Origin: Saturnia japonica
Lineage: Eukaryota > Arthropoda > Insecta > Lepidoptera > Saturniidae
Reading direction: 5' to 3'
NCBI GenBank assembly: GCA_033032175.1
Contig: CM065312.1
Location: 9,114,001-9,178,000, forward strand
Length of the DNA: 64,000 bases
Shown: piece after piece, positions 25,601-33,302 of the stretch
Numbering within the stretch: position 1 is the stretch's first letter
How the letters are laid out: every line of letters starts with the position of its first letter
Translations under genes and position numbers: made by a program
The notes under the pieces: model-generated
Database searches by the model: none
Told to the model about the DNA's origin: nothing
Seen by the model: the letters and a program-made list of their open reading frames with translations, nothing else

Positions 25601-28600
25601 GAAAAGTACCGTTAAAATTGGTCCAATTATTTAGGAGATCACCCATAAAATACAAACAGACCGAAATTTCTAAAATTAGTTTTGGTTTTATAAGTATCAT
25701 ATAAACTTTCCATATGTATTTAGTAAAAAGCTGTTATTTTGACATTACAAACAGACAACCAACCAACAACCAACTTTTTCAAAAATTAACTTTAATTTCA
25801 AAAATCAACACATTTGTCGTATTTGGCTTTTAGAGCGACCGTACCTCTCGTTTTACCCGAGGGCCGCCGCTTATATGAACTATGTCATCAGTGAATACTG
25901 CGATCAAGGACAAGTGTTCGTGTCTGAAAATAAATTCTTTCACCGCAATACACGATAGTTTCGTTACCCATATGCATAACGATATGCCGACTTTGAACTC
26001 AAGTGGGCTGAAGTGGCAGCAAGTACAATATGGTTAAATCGGGTTTTAAAACACCCAAACCATACCAAATATATCGCGCCTTCTGTGTCTCTATTTCAGC
26101 ACATTCACTGAATTATCGGCAACACTCAGGAGGTGACCAAATACTGGTCAGACTCAATTTAAAACAATCTTCGCCATGAAAGTAAAAGCATATATATAAC
26201 AATATCAACGTTTTTCTACACAGCCACAAATATTATCATAAGTTCTAATCTTAACAGTATAATGAGCTTACCTTAGAACCTCGTCCATAGCGTTAACGGT
26301 GGCTATAGAGGCATGATATGTGGTTTCCAGTTCACGTAGTGTTGCTTCAACTTTGCCAATACTCACGTTACTATTCAATAGAGTTGCTGTCAAACCTGAA
26401 ATAATAGTATTTAAGTTAATACATACGAGCCGCAAGACTTAATTCGAGTCCCGAGCGAAATGTGCGCTCCCCTCCCGACCCACACGCTGTTACCGCTCTT
26501 GCCATAGACGCGTCACATACTCAGTTTTTTTTTAATATTAGCTCGGTAAAATGACTGTACGTTATCTGATGGTTAGGACAGTACAGTCCACAAGCAACGG
26601 CGAAGTCTCAAGTAAACTCTTGCGGGTTACACTTACCAGTTTTATTTTTTTTTCGGTATTTGTAACGTCATAATTTTGGTGTTTTCTCGATTTATTAAAT
26701 TCCAAAGAGAAATGATGAGATTAGTGACTGCTGAAACTAAAAATATTGTTTGCGCGGAAGTATGTAAGCTTTCTATCAATTTTGTTTTAAATCAAACGCA
26801 AGTAGTACCGTTATGCACAAACAGTTAATAAAATCAGAAATGGATATGATTTTTTTTTACCTTTACAGTTTTTGTGTATGTCACTATGAAGCTATTTATA
26901 ATATACTAGCGACCCGCCCCGGCTTCGCACGAGTACATTATCAAACAAACAAATTTTAGATGTACCTGAGGCCCTAGCCAAGTGGCTTTTCTACAATCGT
27001 TAACTCTAACGAAAACGAAACAAATGTATGGAATCGATATATCTGATCATCATCATCATCATCATTTCAGCCACAGGACGTCCACTGCTGAACATAGGCC
27101 TCCCCCATAGGTCCCCAGAGCGACCGATCTTGTGCGGCCTGCACCCAACGGTTCCCAGCGACCTGTATTAGGTCATCTTTCCATCTAGTGGGGGGCCTCC
27201 TACTCTGCGCTTTCCGGTGCGTAGTCTCCACTTGAGAACCTTTCTGCCCCAACGGCCGTCAGTTCTCCGAACTATGTGCCCCGCCCACTGCCACTTCAAC
27301 TTGCTAATCCTTTTGGCTATGTCGGTGACCTTAGTTTGTCTACGGATCTCCTCATTTCTGATTCGATCTCGTAAAGAAACACCAAGCATAGCCCTCTCCA
27401 CAGCTCGTTGAGCGACCTTGAGCTTTCTTATGAGGCCCACAGTGAGCGACCACGTCTCTGTGCTGTATGTCATCACTGGCAACACACATTGGTCAAAGAC
27501 TTTCGTCTTGAGGCACTGAGGTATTTTGGACGAGAAGACGTCGCGCAGTTTCTCGAACGCTGCCCAGCCGAGTTGGATTCGTCGACGGACTTCTTTTTCA
27601 AAGTTGGATCTACCTAACTGGACTGTTTGTCCCAGGTAAACATATTCGTCAACAACTTCTAGACAAGAGATACCAACTGATACTGGGGTGGGCACCACAT
27701 GGATATTCGACATGATTTTTCGTCTTGTCCATGTTCATTTTAAGGCCCACCTGTTGAGAAACTTTGTCGAGGCCATCGAGCATCGTGCCAGATCTTCCAG
27801 CGATTCTGCCATGACTACGATGCCGTCAGCAAATCGAAGGTGAGTGATGTACTCGCCATTGACATTGATGCCGAGTCCTTGCCATTCCAGGAGCTTGAAG
27901 GCATACTCTAGAGCGGCGGTAAACAGTTTCGGAGATATTACGTCTCCCTGTCTAACGCCTCTCCTCACAGGAATTGCCTTTTCTGCACTGCTCCTGTACT
28001 CGGACCGACATGGTGGCGTTGTTGTACAAGCACTTCAACACTTCGATATATCGATAGTCAATACGGTACCGCTGGAGAGACCGCAACACTGTCCAGGTTT
28101 CGACCGAATCAAAGGCTTTTTCGTAGTCCACGAACGTTAAGCATAAAGGCAGATTATACTCCTCAATCTTCTGTATAATCTGCCGCAGCGTTTAGATGTG
28201 GTCTACGGTGCTAAAGCCTTTTCGGAAACCGGCTTGTTCTGGAGGCTGGAAATCATCAAACCTGCGCTCGAGAAGATTCGTGATGACCTTTGAAAACAGC
28301 TTATAAACATGGCTCAGCAACGAGATGGGCCGATAGTTCTTCAATAAGGTTTTATCACCTTTCTTGAAGAACGGACCACCACGCTGCCGTTCCACGTTTC
28401 CGGCGTTTTACCCTCGAGTATAACAATTAAAGAGCTTCTGCAGGACCTTAAGTACCGGTGTTCCACCCGCTTTCAGAAGCTCTGATGTAATACCGTCATC
28501 ACCCGGCGCTTTGTTGTTCTTAAGCTGCTTAAGGGCCATCCTAATCTCGTACAGGCTGATGTCGGGGATATCTTCGGTATAGTGTCGGGTCAGCCCGGCT

Positions 28601-31600
28601 CTCGGATCTTTAGCCGGGCTGGTAACAGGCTTAGTTGACGAGGTATATAACCGCCCATAGAACTTTTCGATCTTGCTTAATACCTCTGGCTTGGTGGACG
28701 CTACGCTGCCATCATCCATTTTCAGCTTTGTCAACTGGCTCTGCCCAATAGATGCAATTCTTGTGAACACTTTGGAGCCTTTATTCCGCTCTATCGTCTC
28801 TTTAATACTTTTGGTATTGTAAGACCGGACATCGTGTCGCAAGGATTTATGAATAGATCTATTGAGCTGCCTATAGGACTTAGCGTTATCGGATGACTGC
28901 AGCGCCATACCACGCCGATCCGCCATGAGTTTTCGGGTTTGATCTGATATCTTTTGAGGCCTATTGCTACGGTGAGTTTTAAAGAACTTAGACCCAACCG
29001 CAAGGACAGTTTCTACCAGACTATTACTAATATCATCTACGGAGACGCAACTATCTAGGCACTCGAACTGGTTTTTAAATTCGAGTTGAAAGCTCTCGGG
29101 GTTTTGGAGTTGAGCATTAGAGGGTCGGAGCGTAGACTTCATCAGGCGAGATCTTTCTATTTTTAGATTAATATTCAATGTGCCTCTAACTATTCGGTGA
29201 TCACTGCCGGTTTTCACTGTGTGGATCACAGTGACATTGAATATTTGTCTCTTCGTGGTCACGATGAAGTCTATCTCATTTTTCGTGGAACCATCGAGGC
29301 TCATCCAGGTCTATTTCCTATGAGGTGGCTTCTGGAAGAAAAAGTTCATCATAAAGAGTCCCTCTTTCTCCATAAAATCGGCCAACCTCTGGCCCCTAGG
29401 GTTCCATTGCCCATAACCAAATTGCCCCACTCCCAACTCATCACCATCTCTTTTGCCCAGCTTTGCGTTAAAGTCTCCCATTACAACAGTGAAGTGGGTT
29501 TTCGAGGTATGTATGGCCCTACTAATGTCCTCATACAAAACCTCCACTTCATCATCAGGGTGTGCCGAGGTCGGTGCGTAAACCTGTATGACCTTCAACG
29601 AATATCTTTTGGATATTCTGAGTATCAGGTACGCTACCCTGCTCGACACACTGTCGATGGTCACGATGTTGTTAATGAGAGACTTCCGGACGTGATATAT
29701 CTGATCACGTGATTTAAATTTCAAATATGTGAAGTCCATACATATTTTTCGTTTTTGTTGGCGTTCACGATTGTAGAATACATTTTTGTAGCGTTTCGGA
29801 CATCGCATCGACCGACTTGAGTTCAGATCCCTGTAATGATCTTTAACTTCATCATGATAAAACTATAGTATGGTGAGATAGCCTATATAGCTTTTTTTAA
29901 TGCCTGCTTGGCTAGCTACCATCCTAGGTTAAAACCCTGTCACCAAGTATCAATACGGGTATTCCGGCAGCTGCACTTGAGAGCCAGTTTTCCACTAGGC
30001 TTAGCTTGCTACCATCTTGGACCAAATCCTCACTTAAGATCACGTGAGATTGTAGCCATAACAATAAAAAGATACATAATTCAGGTATTTTGTATTTTTT
30101 GCATTATTATTAACTTACCTAATACCCTTGGTTGTTTTGCAGGAGGACAAACTTCAAAATGTTTCATAATCAAACGCATTGGATGGCAATCAACAGCATG
30201 GTGGCATTCATCAAAAATTAATAAGTTTATATCTGCAATGCTTATATATGAATGTGTGAGCATATCACATAGAATTTGACATGTCATAATAATAACCTGA
30301 AAGAAATTGTTAATAACAACTATACTTTTTTTTGTTTATGTAATTTTATTTGCCAATCTATTACCCGACTGCGAAAAAAAAGCTTATAACTCTATCCTGG
30401 AATTGTTGGCGAGATCTTGGAGCTGCCATGTTGTGGTTTTTATTTAAATTCATTTGCTTAGGTTCTTTGACCGTATACGATGTAATATTAGTGACATTTT
30501 GCAGGATACTGTTTTGCTATTGCTATAATTGATTCTTTGTGTAATTAATTAAAAATAATTTTAGATTCTAGGCAGTACGTAGGTAATTTAATATTTCGTC
30601 AGTAATTATAAATTACGTAACTGCGGCGCACTCGCGACTATTGTTCCGAAGGTTACCAAGAATCCGAAGTACGTTGTTCGGCCGTTTGTATCAAGACGTG
30701 ATACTGTTTACTTTAGTGTACTGGGACTGTGCGCCTACGTCACGCAATTGTACGCGTTTCCATTCCCCGAAAAACAACCCGCCCCGTTGGCGTCCGTCGC
30801 TACACAGGATGGTCGCACACAAACTTTTCGAACTAGTCTTATAAAAAGAATAGTATTCAGAAGTTATTAAACCTAAAAAACTTATAACCGCATTTCGTTA
30901 TCACCTGATTTTTATGAAGCTCTAAAGTCCCATTTCTCCTTATTCCAGTAATCAACTCCATCTTCGCTGCTATATGCGCCTACTTGTACGGCACATAAGT
31001 ATTTTATTGTTTTTTTCTGGAATAATCGGTAGTAGTTAATATAAACATGTACAAGTATAATAAGATCGTTGGCGTAACAATGTAAGCTGTTCTAGTGTAA
31101 AATAGAATAATGGTGTCCTGTTATCACAACAACCATTGTGTAACATACAAGCCAGTGATAACAGAGTAGTTTCACAATATAAATTACAATTTTGTTATAT
31201 GTAGGCATCTAAGAAGTTTAGTTGTCTAGAGTCTAAGGAAAATTATATGCTTTGCTAGCAAGTGTTTTTAACTTAAAGCATTATTCATATTCTAAACATC
31301 CTGTTCACTTTACATATTACTTAATGGCTCTGTTCGTTAATAATGACCAAGTTTCAAAATAGTGGTAAGCACTAACTCAACAACTCATAATATTTTTTTA
31401 TTGTAGTTAGCTGATTATTAAGATTTACTCTGTTTAATGTGTATGTAGCTCTACATATGAACTTTTCATATTTTCCTGGCTACGGCTTTATCATTAGGTA
31501 CCAAACTACATATATTTATACAGTAGATTAAAATGTAACCTCGTTTAAGGAACCAGCGTTAATAATGTATTGCTTTATATTAAGATGCACATTCCACAAA

Positions 31601-33290
31601 AGCTGTCAAGTCCCATTTAGTTTTGATTACGTTTTTTTGGGTTTATAAGTGACAGGCTTATAACAGCACATTAAAAGGTACTCAAAGTAATATGATTTCT
31701 ATTGCAATTCGACACTGTAGACCAAATGTAACACAGTAAGACTGACCACAGAGGCACACTTAAGCATGTCGCATTCCACGGCGAAAAGCCGGTGTATATC
31801 CAGTAATGAGATGCCAGAGTGAGCTGAGTTTTCGTGCAAGACTGTGTCATACCTAGCACATGTTGATACAACCAGTCACAGTCACTCTCTATTGGTTTGT
31901 TGCATTTCGGTACTAGATATCCAGCGCTTCCGACAGGCTTGCAGGCCCACATGACAGCAGCGATAGATTACAAATCTCTTGCCTTAGTTTTTGGATTGTG
32001 ATATGCTTACCATTACTACTGCCACTTTGTAACATGCCACTATTGAAAATTGTTGTGGGTACAAATCCTACTGTTATTTACAATTTGTAATGTACATTTT
32101 CAGTCAGATAATACTATTTTGTATTTTATTTATATAGGTATAGGATTTTATTACACATAGAAATAAATTATTTATAACACAATTTTAATAATAAAGTTCT
32201 ATATGAAACCATATAATAAGCATCAAAAAATAATTTACACATGAAAACAATAGTAGAATTCAAAAGTGTAATCACAACTTACATGTTGATATACTAGAGG
32301 CACAGTGTTCACTAGAAAAAATGTGCGTTTACCACCTTCACCCCATGGCTTTTGATTTGCATCTCGGAATCGTTTGATAAGTTGAATGGCTATGAAAGTT
32401 TTGCCAGAGCCTAAAAAGAATTAATTATTAAGTTTAAAATATACTTGAGTTTTTATTAATATATTTTATTATACTACAGAGTGGTTAGAATACAAAAAGT
32501 AACAATTAAAAAAAATGTGTGTGTGTAAGTGGGTCCACTCTGACGCACAACTTGAGTTTACTCCTTAAGTATGATTGTCTTTGACAATACAATAGGCAAA
32601 GAGGGTGAATAAACGTATCTCTTATACTCAATATAATACTCAAAGAATGTATGTATTTTTATTCTATTCACATTTTATTTATTGATTCGGCAAAATACGC
32701 ACACAATACACATTCATACAAAATATCTAGACTGACAGACCCGACTCACCGACTGACAAACTGATTATTTAAAAGTATTACATATTTAAAATTATACAAT
32801 TTTGTTCAATGTGCCAGGTCACCCTTCCACCTTAGCCTAACTTGTGAATGAATTTGACTATCCATAATTTTAAATTATACAAAACTATTATTACAAATGT
32901 AATGAATACTGAATACTTAATTTAAAAAAAAATTAATTGCCATTATATTCTACAATTTTAATGTATATCTTATAACATGTTTTACTAAAAACAAAACATG
33001 ATAATATTCATTAAGTCTATTTTAAATATGTAATAATGATGTAATTTGTTAGAGATTTTGTGAAATTATACAAAGTTATATGATTCTTATTTAATATTTA
33101 AACATTTCAAGTAAGTAACTTGCTATATTAATTATGTATCTAATGAAAATAATAAAAAAGCAAAAAAATGTAATTTACCTGTGGGTAAATGTAAAATTGT
33201 GTTTTTCTTCACTGCAATCTCTTCTAACATGACTTGATATGGTCTGGCTTTCATTTCGCCATCATCAACTGCAGGCATATTTTTTTCCAT
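7999..33290 (-). CDS. Dcr-2: Dicer-2, N-terminal helicase part (12 exons, 3' end outside window)
   Basis: Dicer-2 cleaves long dsRNA into siRNAs in the cytoplasm and is the core nuclease of insect antiviral and anti-transposon RNAi. Twelve exons, all with GT-AG borders and matching phases, join into about 579 codons. In order they give [26 protein letters not shown] (motif I), VNTVPLV (Ia), DECH (II), GLTAT (III), the helicase insertion (hel2i), GIIFTQQKF (IV), [20 protein letters not shown] (V), QSKGRAR (VI), then the first strand of the dsRNA-binding fold ([14 protein letters not shown]). The complete ATPase motifs favour Dicer-2, because insect Dicer-1 helicases have lost most of them. The ATG at 33290 is the first in the first readable exon; a 5' UTR exon probably lies upstream, since a splice acceptor abuts it. 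The platform, PAZ, RNase III and dsRBD parts lie left of the window. Oddities are a +1 frameshift in exon 3 and a tandem duplication of exons 6-8. Confidence 0.9.
8102..9681. other. Dicer-2 intron 11
   Basis: No gene. Positions 9120-9360 look like a possible solo LTR or cryptic promoter: TATATAAG near 9235, a purine-rich start region and AATAAA near 9287. I could not find paired ends. A stub of the repeat-A motif (GAGCGAAGCCGGG, minus strand) lies at 9628-9640. Confidence 0.4.
9682..9794 (-). CDS. Dcr-2: Dicer-2 exon 11 (motif VI)
   Basis: With the preceding base it reads [20 protein letters not shown] and [25 protein letters not shown] is motif VI with the arginine finger. Acceptor ATTGTAG, donor GTAAGT. 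Phase 0 at its end. Confidence 0.93.
10040..10265 (+). repeat. interspersed repeat C, copy 1
   Basis: About 200 bp in Dicer-2 intron 10. It shares blocks with 30600-30840 in reverse orientation, for example CAATTGCGTGACGTAGGCGC and TACAAACGGCC. It is probably a short non-autonomous element; the ends were not resolved. Confidence 0.6.
10430..12725 (+). mobile_element. non-LTR retrotransposon, CR1/jockey-like, decayed
   Basis: A LINE in sense orientation inside Dicer-2 intron 10. Endonuclease pieces: [12 protein letters not shown] at about 10525, [10 protein letters not shown] near 10830 and [11 protein letters not shown] near 11025. The reverse transcriptase begins near 11880 ([18 protein letters not shown]) and includes [14 protein letters not shown] and [13 protein letters not shown] (motif A). 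Motifs B and C are missing: the frame breaks near 12250 and resumes at about 12440 with the thumb and C-terminus ([33 protein letters not shown]). Many stops. Dead, with an internal deletion. Confidence 0.85.
12960..13077 (-). repeat. tRNA-like SINE
   Basis: On the minus strand it carries an A box (TGGCGCAGTGG, 13053-13063) and a perfect B box (GGTTCGATCCC, 13009-13019). An AT-rich tail lies beyond. The A-B spacing and tail suit a tRNA-derived SINE more than a functional tRNA; no clean anticodon arm was found. Confidence 0.65.
13093..13211 (-). CDS. Dcr-2: Dicer-2 exon 10 (motif V)
   Basis: Codes [20 protein letters not shown] and [20 protein letters not shown]. This is motif V, nearly textbook for Dicer. 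The final G joins exon 11 to make GRAR. Confidence 0.95.
13649..14311. mobile_element. pogo/Tc1-like MITE
   Basis: 663 bp with terminal inverted repeats CAGTGTAAACTCTTTATAAC at both ends, flanked by TA (13647-13648 and 14312-14313). The subterminal motif CTATAACG recurs several times in both orientations. No transposase. It lies in Dicer-2 intron 9. Confidence 0.87.
14600..14840 (-). CDS. Dcr-2: Dicer-2 exon 9 (motif IV)
   Basis: Codes [60 protein letters not shown] and [30 protein letters not shown] is motif IV of the second RecA lobe. Acceptor TTTCAG, donor GTATAT. Confidence 0.92.
14841..16070. other. Dicer-2 intron 8, AT-rich
   Basis: No gene. Between 15700 and 15920 the motif GTGCCAAT followed by an AT-rich WTTATA-like run recurs four times, at about 15701, 15750, 15885 and 15902, possibly the remains of a MITE. 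Confidence 0.45.
16071..16166 (+). repeat. 3 x 32-bp tandem repeat
   Basis: Three head-to-tail 32-bp units (16071-16102, 16103-16134, 16135-16166) built on GGTACAATTTGCTGGGTGG followed by TAGGACAAAAC, with one to three differences per unit. The repeat-B motif GCGACCACCATACACC follows directly. Confidence 0.9.
16330..16445 (-). repeat. tRNA-like SINE
   Basis: Minus-strand B box GGTTCGACTCC at 16372-16382 inside CTGGGTTCGACTCCCAGG, which forms the T arm. A weaker A-box-like region lies near 16425. Probably a SINE. Confidence 0.55.
16600..16715 (-). repeat. tRNA-like SINE
   Basis: Minus-strand A box TGGCTTGATGG (16689-16699) and B box GGTTCGAATCC (16646-16656). It lies just downstream of Dicer-2 exon 8 in the transcript direction. 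Confidence 0.6.
16767..16903 (-). CDS. Dcr-2: Dicer-2 exon 8 (end of hel2i)
   Basis: Codes [39 protein letters not shown] and AVMNTPG. The phases fit exons 7 and 9. The left breakpoint of the tandem duplication (16850/16851) cuts through this exon, so only its first 53 bases recur in the second copy (20655-20707). Confidence 0.9.
17453..17631 (-). CDS. Dcr-2: Dicer-2 exon 7 (hel2i)
   Basis: Codes [40 protein letters not shown] and [19 protein letters not shown], ending with two bases. The EELG.YGG motif followed by a long helix is typical of the Dicer helicase insertion. An identical-looking copy lies at 21257-21435. Confidence 0.92.
17632..19237. other. Dicer-2 intron 6
   Basis: No gene. 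A repeat-A-like stub (GGTGCCCGCGGCTTCGCACG) lies at about 18640, and a repeat-B-like stretch (CCACGACCACTATATACA, then GTCGTGTTTCAGGATC) at 19030-19130. The rest is AT-rich. Confidence 0.5.
19238..19430 (-). CDS. Dcr-2: Dicer-2 exon 6 (hel2i)
   Basis: Codes [57 protein letters not shown] and DITTDPKK. It belongs to the helicase insertion domain. The acceptor completes the split codon of exon 5 and the exon ends on a full codon. A second, damaged copy lies at 22691-22857. Confidence 0.9.
19440..20654 (-). mobile_element. gypsy-type LTR retrotransposon gag-protease fragment, copy 1
   Basis: Minus-strand coding remnant. Positions 20654-20179 give gag C-terminal sequence with [19 protein letters not shown], a CX2CX3HX4C zinc knuckle. 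About 19745-19570 resembles the protease start ([18 protein letters not shown], where the catalytic D-T/S-G has decayed). No reverse transcriptase or LTR is visible. The gag is cut at the duplication junction. Confidence 0.72.
20179..20808 (-). pseudogene. chimeric frame: Dicer-2 exon 8 start fused to gag
   Basis: A 209-codon open frame created by the duplication junction. It begins in intron 7 sequence, passes through the first 53 bases of the duplicated exon 8 ([17 protein letters not shown]) and at 20654/20655 runs directly into retrotransposon gag ([20 protein letters not shown], then the zinc knuckle). The joined frame is open by chance of phase. Nothing suggests that it is expressed. 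Confidence 0.8.
20655..20707 (-). pseudogene. Dicer-2 exon 8, duplicated fragment
   Basis: First 53 bases of exon 8 with its acceptor, without the rest of the exon or a donor. It cannot be spliced onward as an internal exon. Confidence 0.9.
21257..21435 (-). CDS. Dcr-2: Dicer-2 exon 7, second copy
   Basis: Full second copy of exon 7 with intact acceptor (TTACAG) and donor (GTAAGA) and the same reading frame. If used after exon 6 it would keep the frame, because exons 6+7 form a 372-nt cassette that begins and ends in the same phase. Whether it is real or an assembly duplicate is open. Confidence 0.75.
22570..22690. repeat. T71 - G10 - T28 homopolymer block
   Basis: Homopolymers replacing about 490 bp of the matching unit-1 sequence. 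A short island ATTCACTCTAAT inside the block matches 19139-19150 in unit 1, which suggests real sequence lost to poor base calling. Confidence 0.92.
22691..22857 (-). pseudogene. Dcr-2: Dicer-2 exon 6, second copy, 3' end lost
   Basis: Second copy of exon 6 with a good acceptor, reading [19 protein letters not shown] through LKPSQQ. It then runs into poly-T (poly-Lys on the coding strand), so the last codons and the donor are absent as written. Confidence 0.88.
22867..24505 (-). mobile_element. gypsy-type LTR retrotransposon gag-protease fragment, copy 2
   Basis: Longer copy of the gag fragment, with its N-terminus. From 24505 it reads [20 protein letters not shown] and [21 protein letters not shown] frameshift follows near 24252, then [20 protein letters not shown], a spacer, and [20 protein letters not shown] to the zinc knuckle and stop at 23606. 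The GL-P-L...CRGP-NLNKAI pattern is typical of gypsy-group gag. It lies in Dicer-2 intron 5, antisense to nothing (same strand as Dicer-2). Sequence up to about 24960 may be the 5' leader or LTR, but I could not pair it. Confidence 0.75.
24506..26271. other. Dicer-2 intron 5, right part
   Basis: No gene. Possible 5' leader of the gypsy-type element to about 24960, a repeat-A copy at 25244-25760, then unassigned sequence. Confidence 0.5.
25244..25760 (+). repeat. interspersed repeat family A
   Basis: Starts CTAGCTGTGCCCGTGGCTGC, has AAAAATGCTTATTGTGG and TAGTTTACTCAGC in the middle, and ends near TGACATTACAAACAGAC. The same order of blocks is seen at 53873-54385 and, reversed, at 34140-34650 and 44205-44495. 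No coding capacity. Confidence 0.8.
26272..26395 (-). CDS. Dcr-2: Dicer-2 exon 5 (motif III)
   Basis: The junction gives VLGLTAT, motif III coupling ATP hydrolysis to movement. Then [20 protein letters not shown] and [16 protein letters not shown]. It ends with two bases of a codon. It is separated from exon 4 by 3.7 kb holding an RTE insertion. Confidence 0.92.
26396..27035. other. Dicer-2 intron 4, left part
   Basis: No gene. A repeat stub (CTAGCGACCCGCCCCGGCTT) lies at about 26905. Confidence 0.5.
27050..29693 (-). mobile_element. RTE-clade LINE, 5'-truncated, with 14-bp TSD
   Basis: Inserted in Dicer-2 intron 4 in the same orientation as the gene. Identical 14-bp sequences GATATATCTGATCA flank it (27036-27049 and 29694-29707). 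The 3' end carries the (ATC)n microsatellite and CATTTCAGCC motif typical of RTE elements. The missing 5' end removed the start of the endonuclease; what remains reads [28 protein letters not shown] and [10 protein letters not shown]. The reverse transcriptase follows with [41 protein letters not shown] and [17 protein letters not shown]. The usual FADD is FADG here, losing a catalytic Asp, and there are several frameshifts. Confidence 0.93.
28408..29304 (-). pseudogene. RTE endonuclease/RT N-terminal part
   Basis: Longest open piece of the RTE element: the end of the APE-like endonuclease (SDHRIV), a linker and the first RT blocks ([20 protein letters not shown]). The frame breaks after LFNCYTRG. 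Downstream pieces in other frames are 28395-28192, 27968-27735 (FADG) and 27713-27168 (thumb and C-terminus). Confidence 0.85.
29708..30118. other. Dicer-2 intron 4, right part
   Basis: No gene or clear element. Confidence 0.5.
30119..30296 (-). CDS. Dcr-2: Dicer-2 exon 4 (DECH box)
   Basis: Codes [19 protein letters not shown], then [20 protein letters not shown] and MRLIMKHFE, ending PRVLG with the Gly split over the junction. LIFDECHHA is motif II (DExH), which binds Mg-ATP. Acceptor TTTCAG, donor GTAAGT. Confidence 0.95.
30297..30904. other. Dicer-2 intron 3 with repeat C copy 2
   Basis: Positions 30600-30840 are the reverse-oriented relative of 10040-10265 (GCGCCTACGTCACGCAATTG). The rest is unassigned. 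Confidence 0.55.
30905..31016 (-). CDS. Dcr-2: Dicer-2 exon 3, frameshifted
   Basis: Between acceptor ATTCCAG and donor GTGATA it reads [20 protein letters not shown], then [12 protein letters not shown] single surplus base follows, after which ELHKNQ appears in the shifted frame and leads into exon 4 (VIIMTCQ) in the correct phase. Read literally, the frame hits TAA at 30912-30914. The exon is 112 nt where 111 are needed. The surplus base lies at about 30921-30923. I noticed no alternative donor that would restore the frame. It is either a loss-of-function allele or a one-base sequence error. Confidence 0.82.
31017..32282. other. Dicer-2 intron 2
   Basis: No exon visible. A block at 31690-31960 has higher GC and looks like an old repeat, not identified. 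Confidence 0.5.
32283..32410 (-). CDS. Dcr-2: Dicer-2 exon 2 (Walker A, motif Ia)
   Basis: The exon 1/2 junction builds TGSGKTF, the ATP-binding P-loop. It continues with [20 protein letters not shown], then [15 protein letters not shown]. Acceptor TTTTTAG, donor GTAAGT. It ends on a full codon. Confidence 0.92.
32411..33178. other. Dicer-2 intron 1
   Basis: AT-rich, with a short GT run near 32516. Nothing else seen. Confidence 0.5.
33179..33290 (-). CDS. Dcr-2: Dicer-2 exon 1 (first coding exon)
   Basis: Codes [20 protein letters not shown], then [17 protein letters not shown] and the first base of Gly. It ends before GTAAAT. The R-x-Y-Q motif is the adenine-sensing Q motif region of Dicer helicases. 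A splice acceptor (TTATTAG) lies 13 bases upstream of the ATG, so an upstream non-coding exon is expected. 37 codons plus 1 base. Confidence 0.88.
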
Positions 33291-33302
33291 TTCAACAAAT
33301 CC

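Noticed and set aside
29197..29712. 171-codon plus-strand frame
   Set aside because: It is antisense to the RTE endonuclease, with no domain of its own.
30641..30844. 67-codon Arg-rich frame
   Set aside because: It lies in the repeat shared with 10040-10265.
31671..31952. 93-codon minus-strand frame in Dicer-2 intron 2
   Set aside because: No match to Dicer order or to any domain. The exon needed between motif Ia and the DECH exon was found at 30905-31016 instead.
7999..33290. Dicer-1 instead of Dicer-2
   Set aside because: The Walker A, DECH and motif VI residues are complete. Insect Dicer-1 has a degenerate N-terminal helicase without these.
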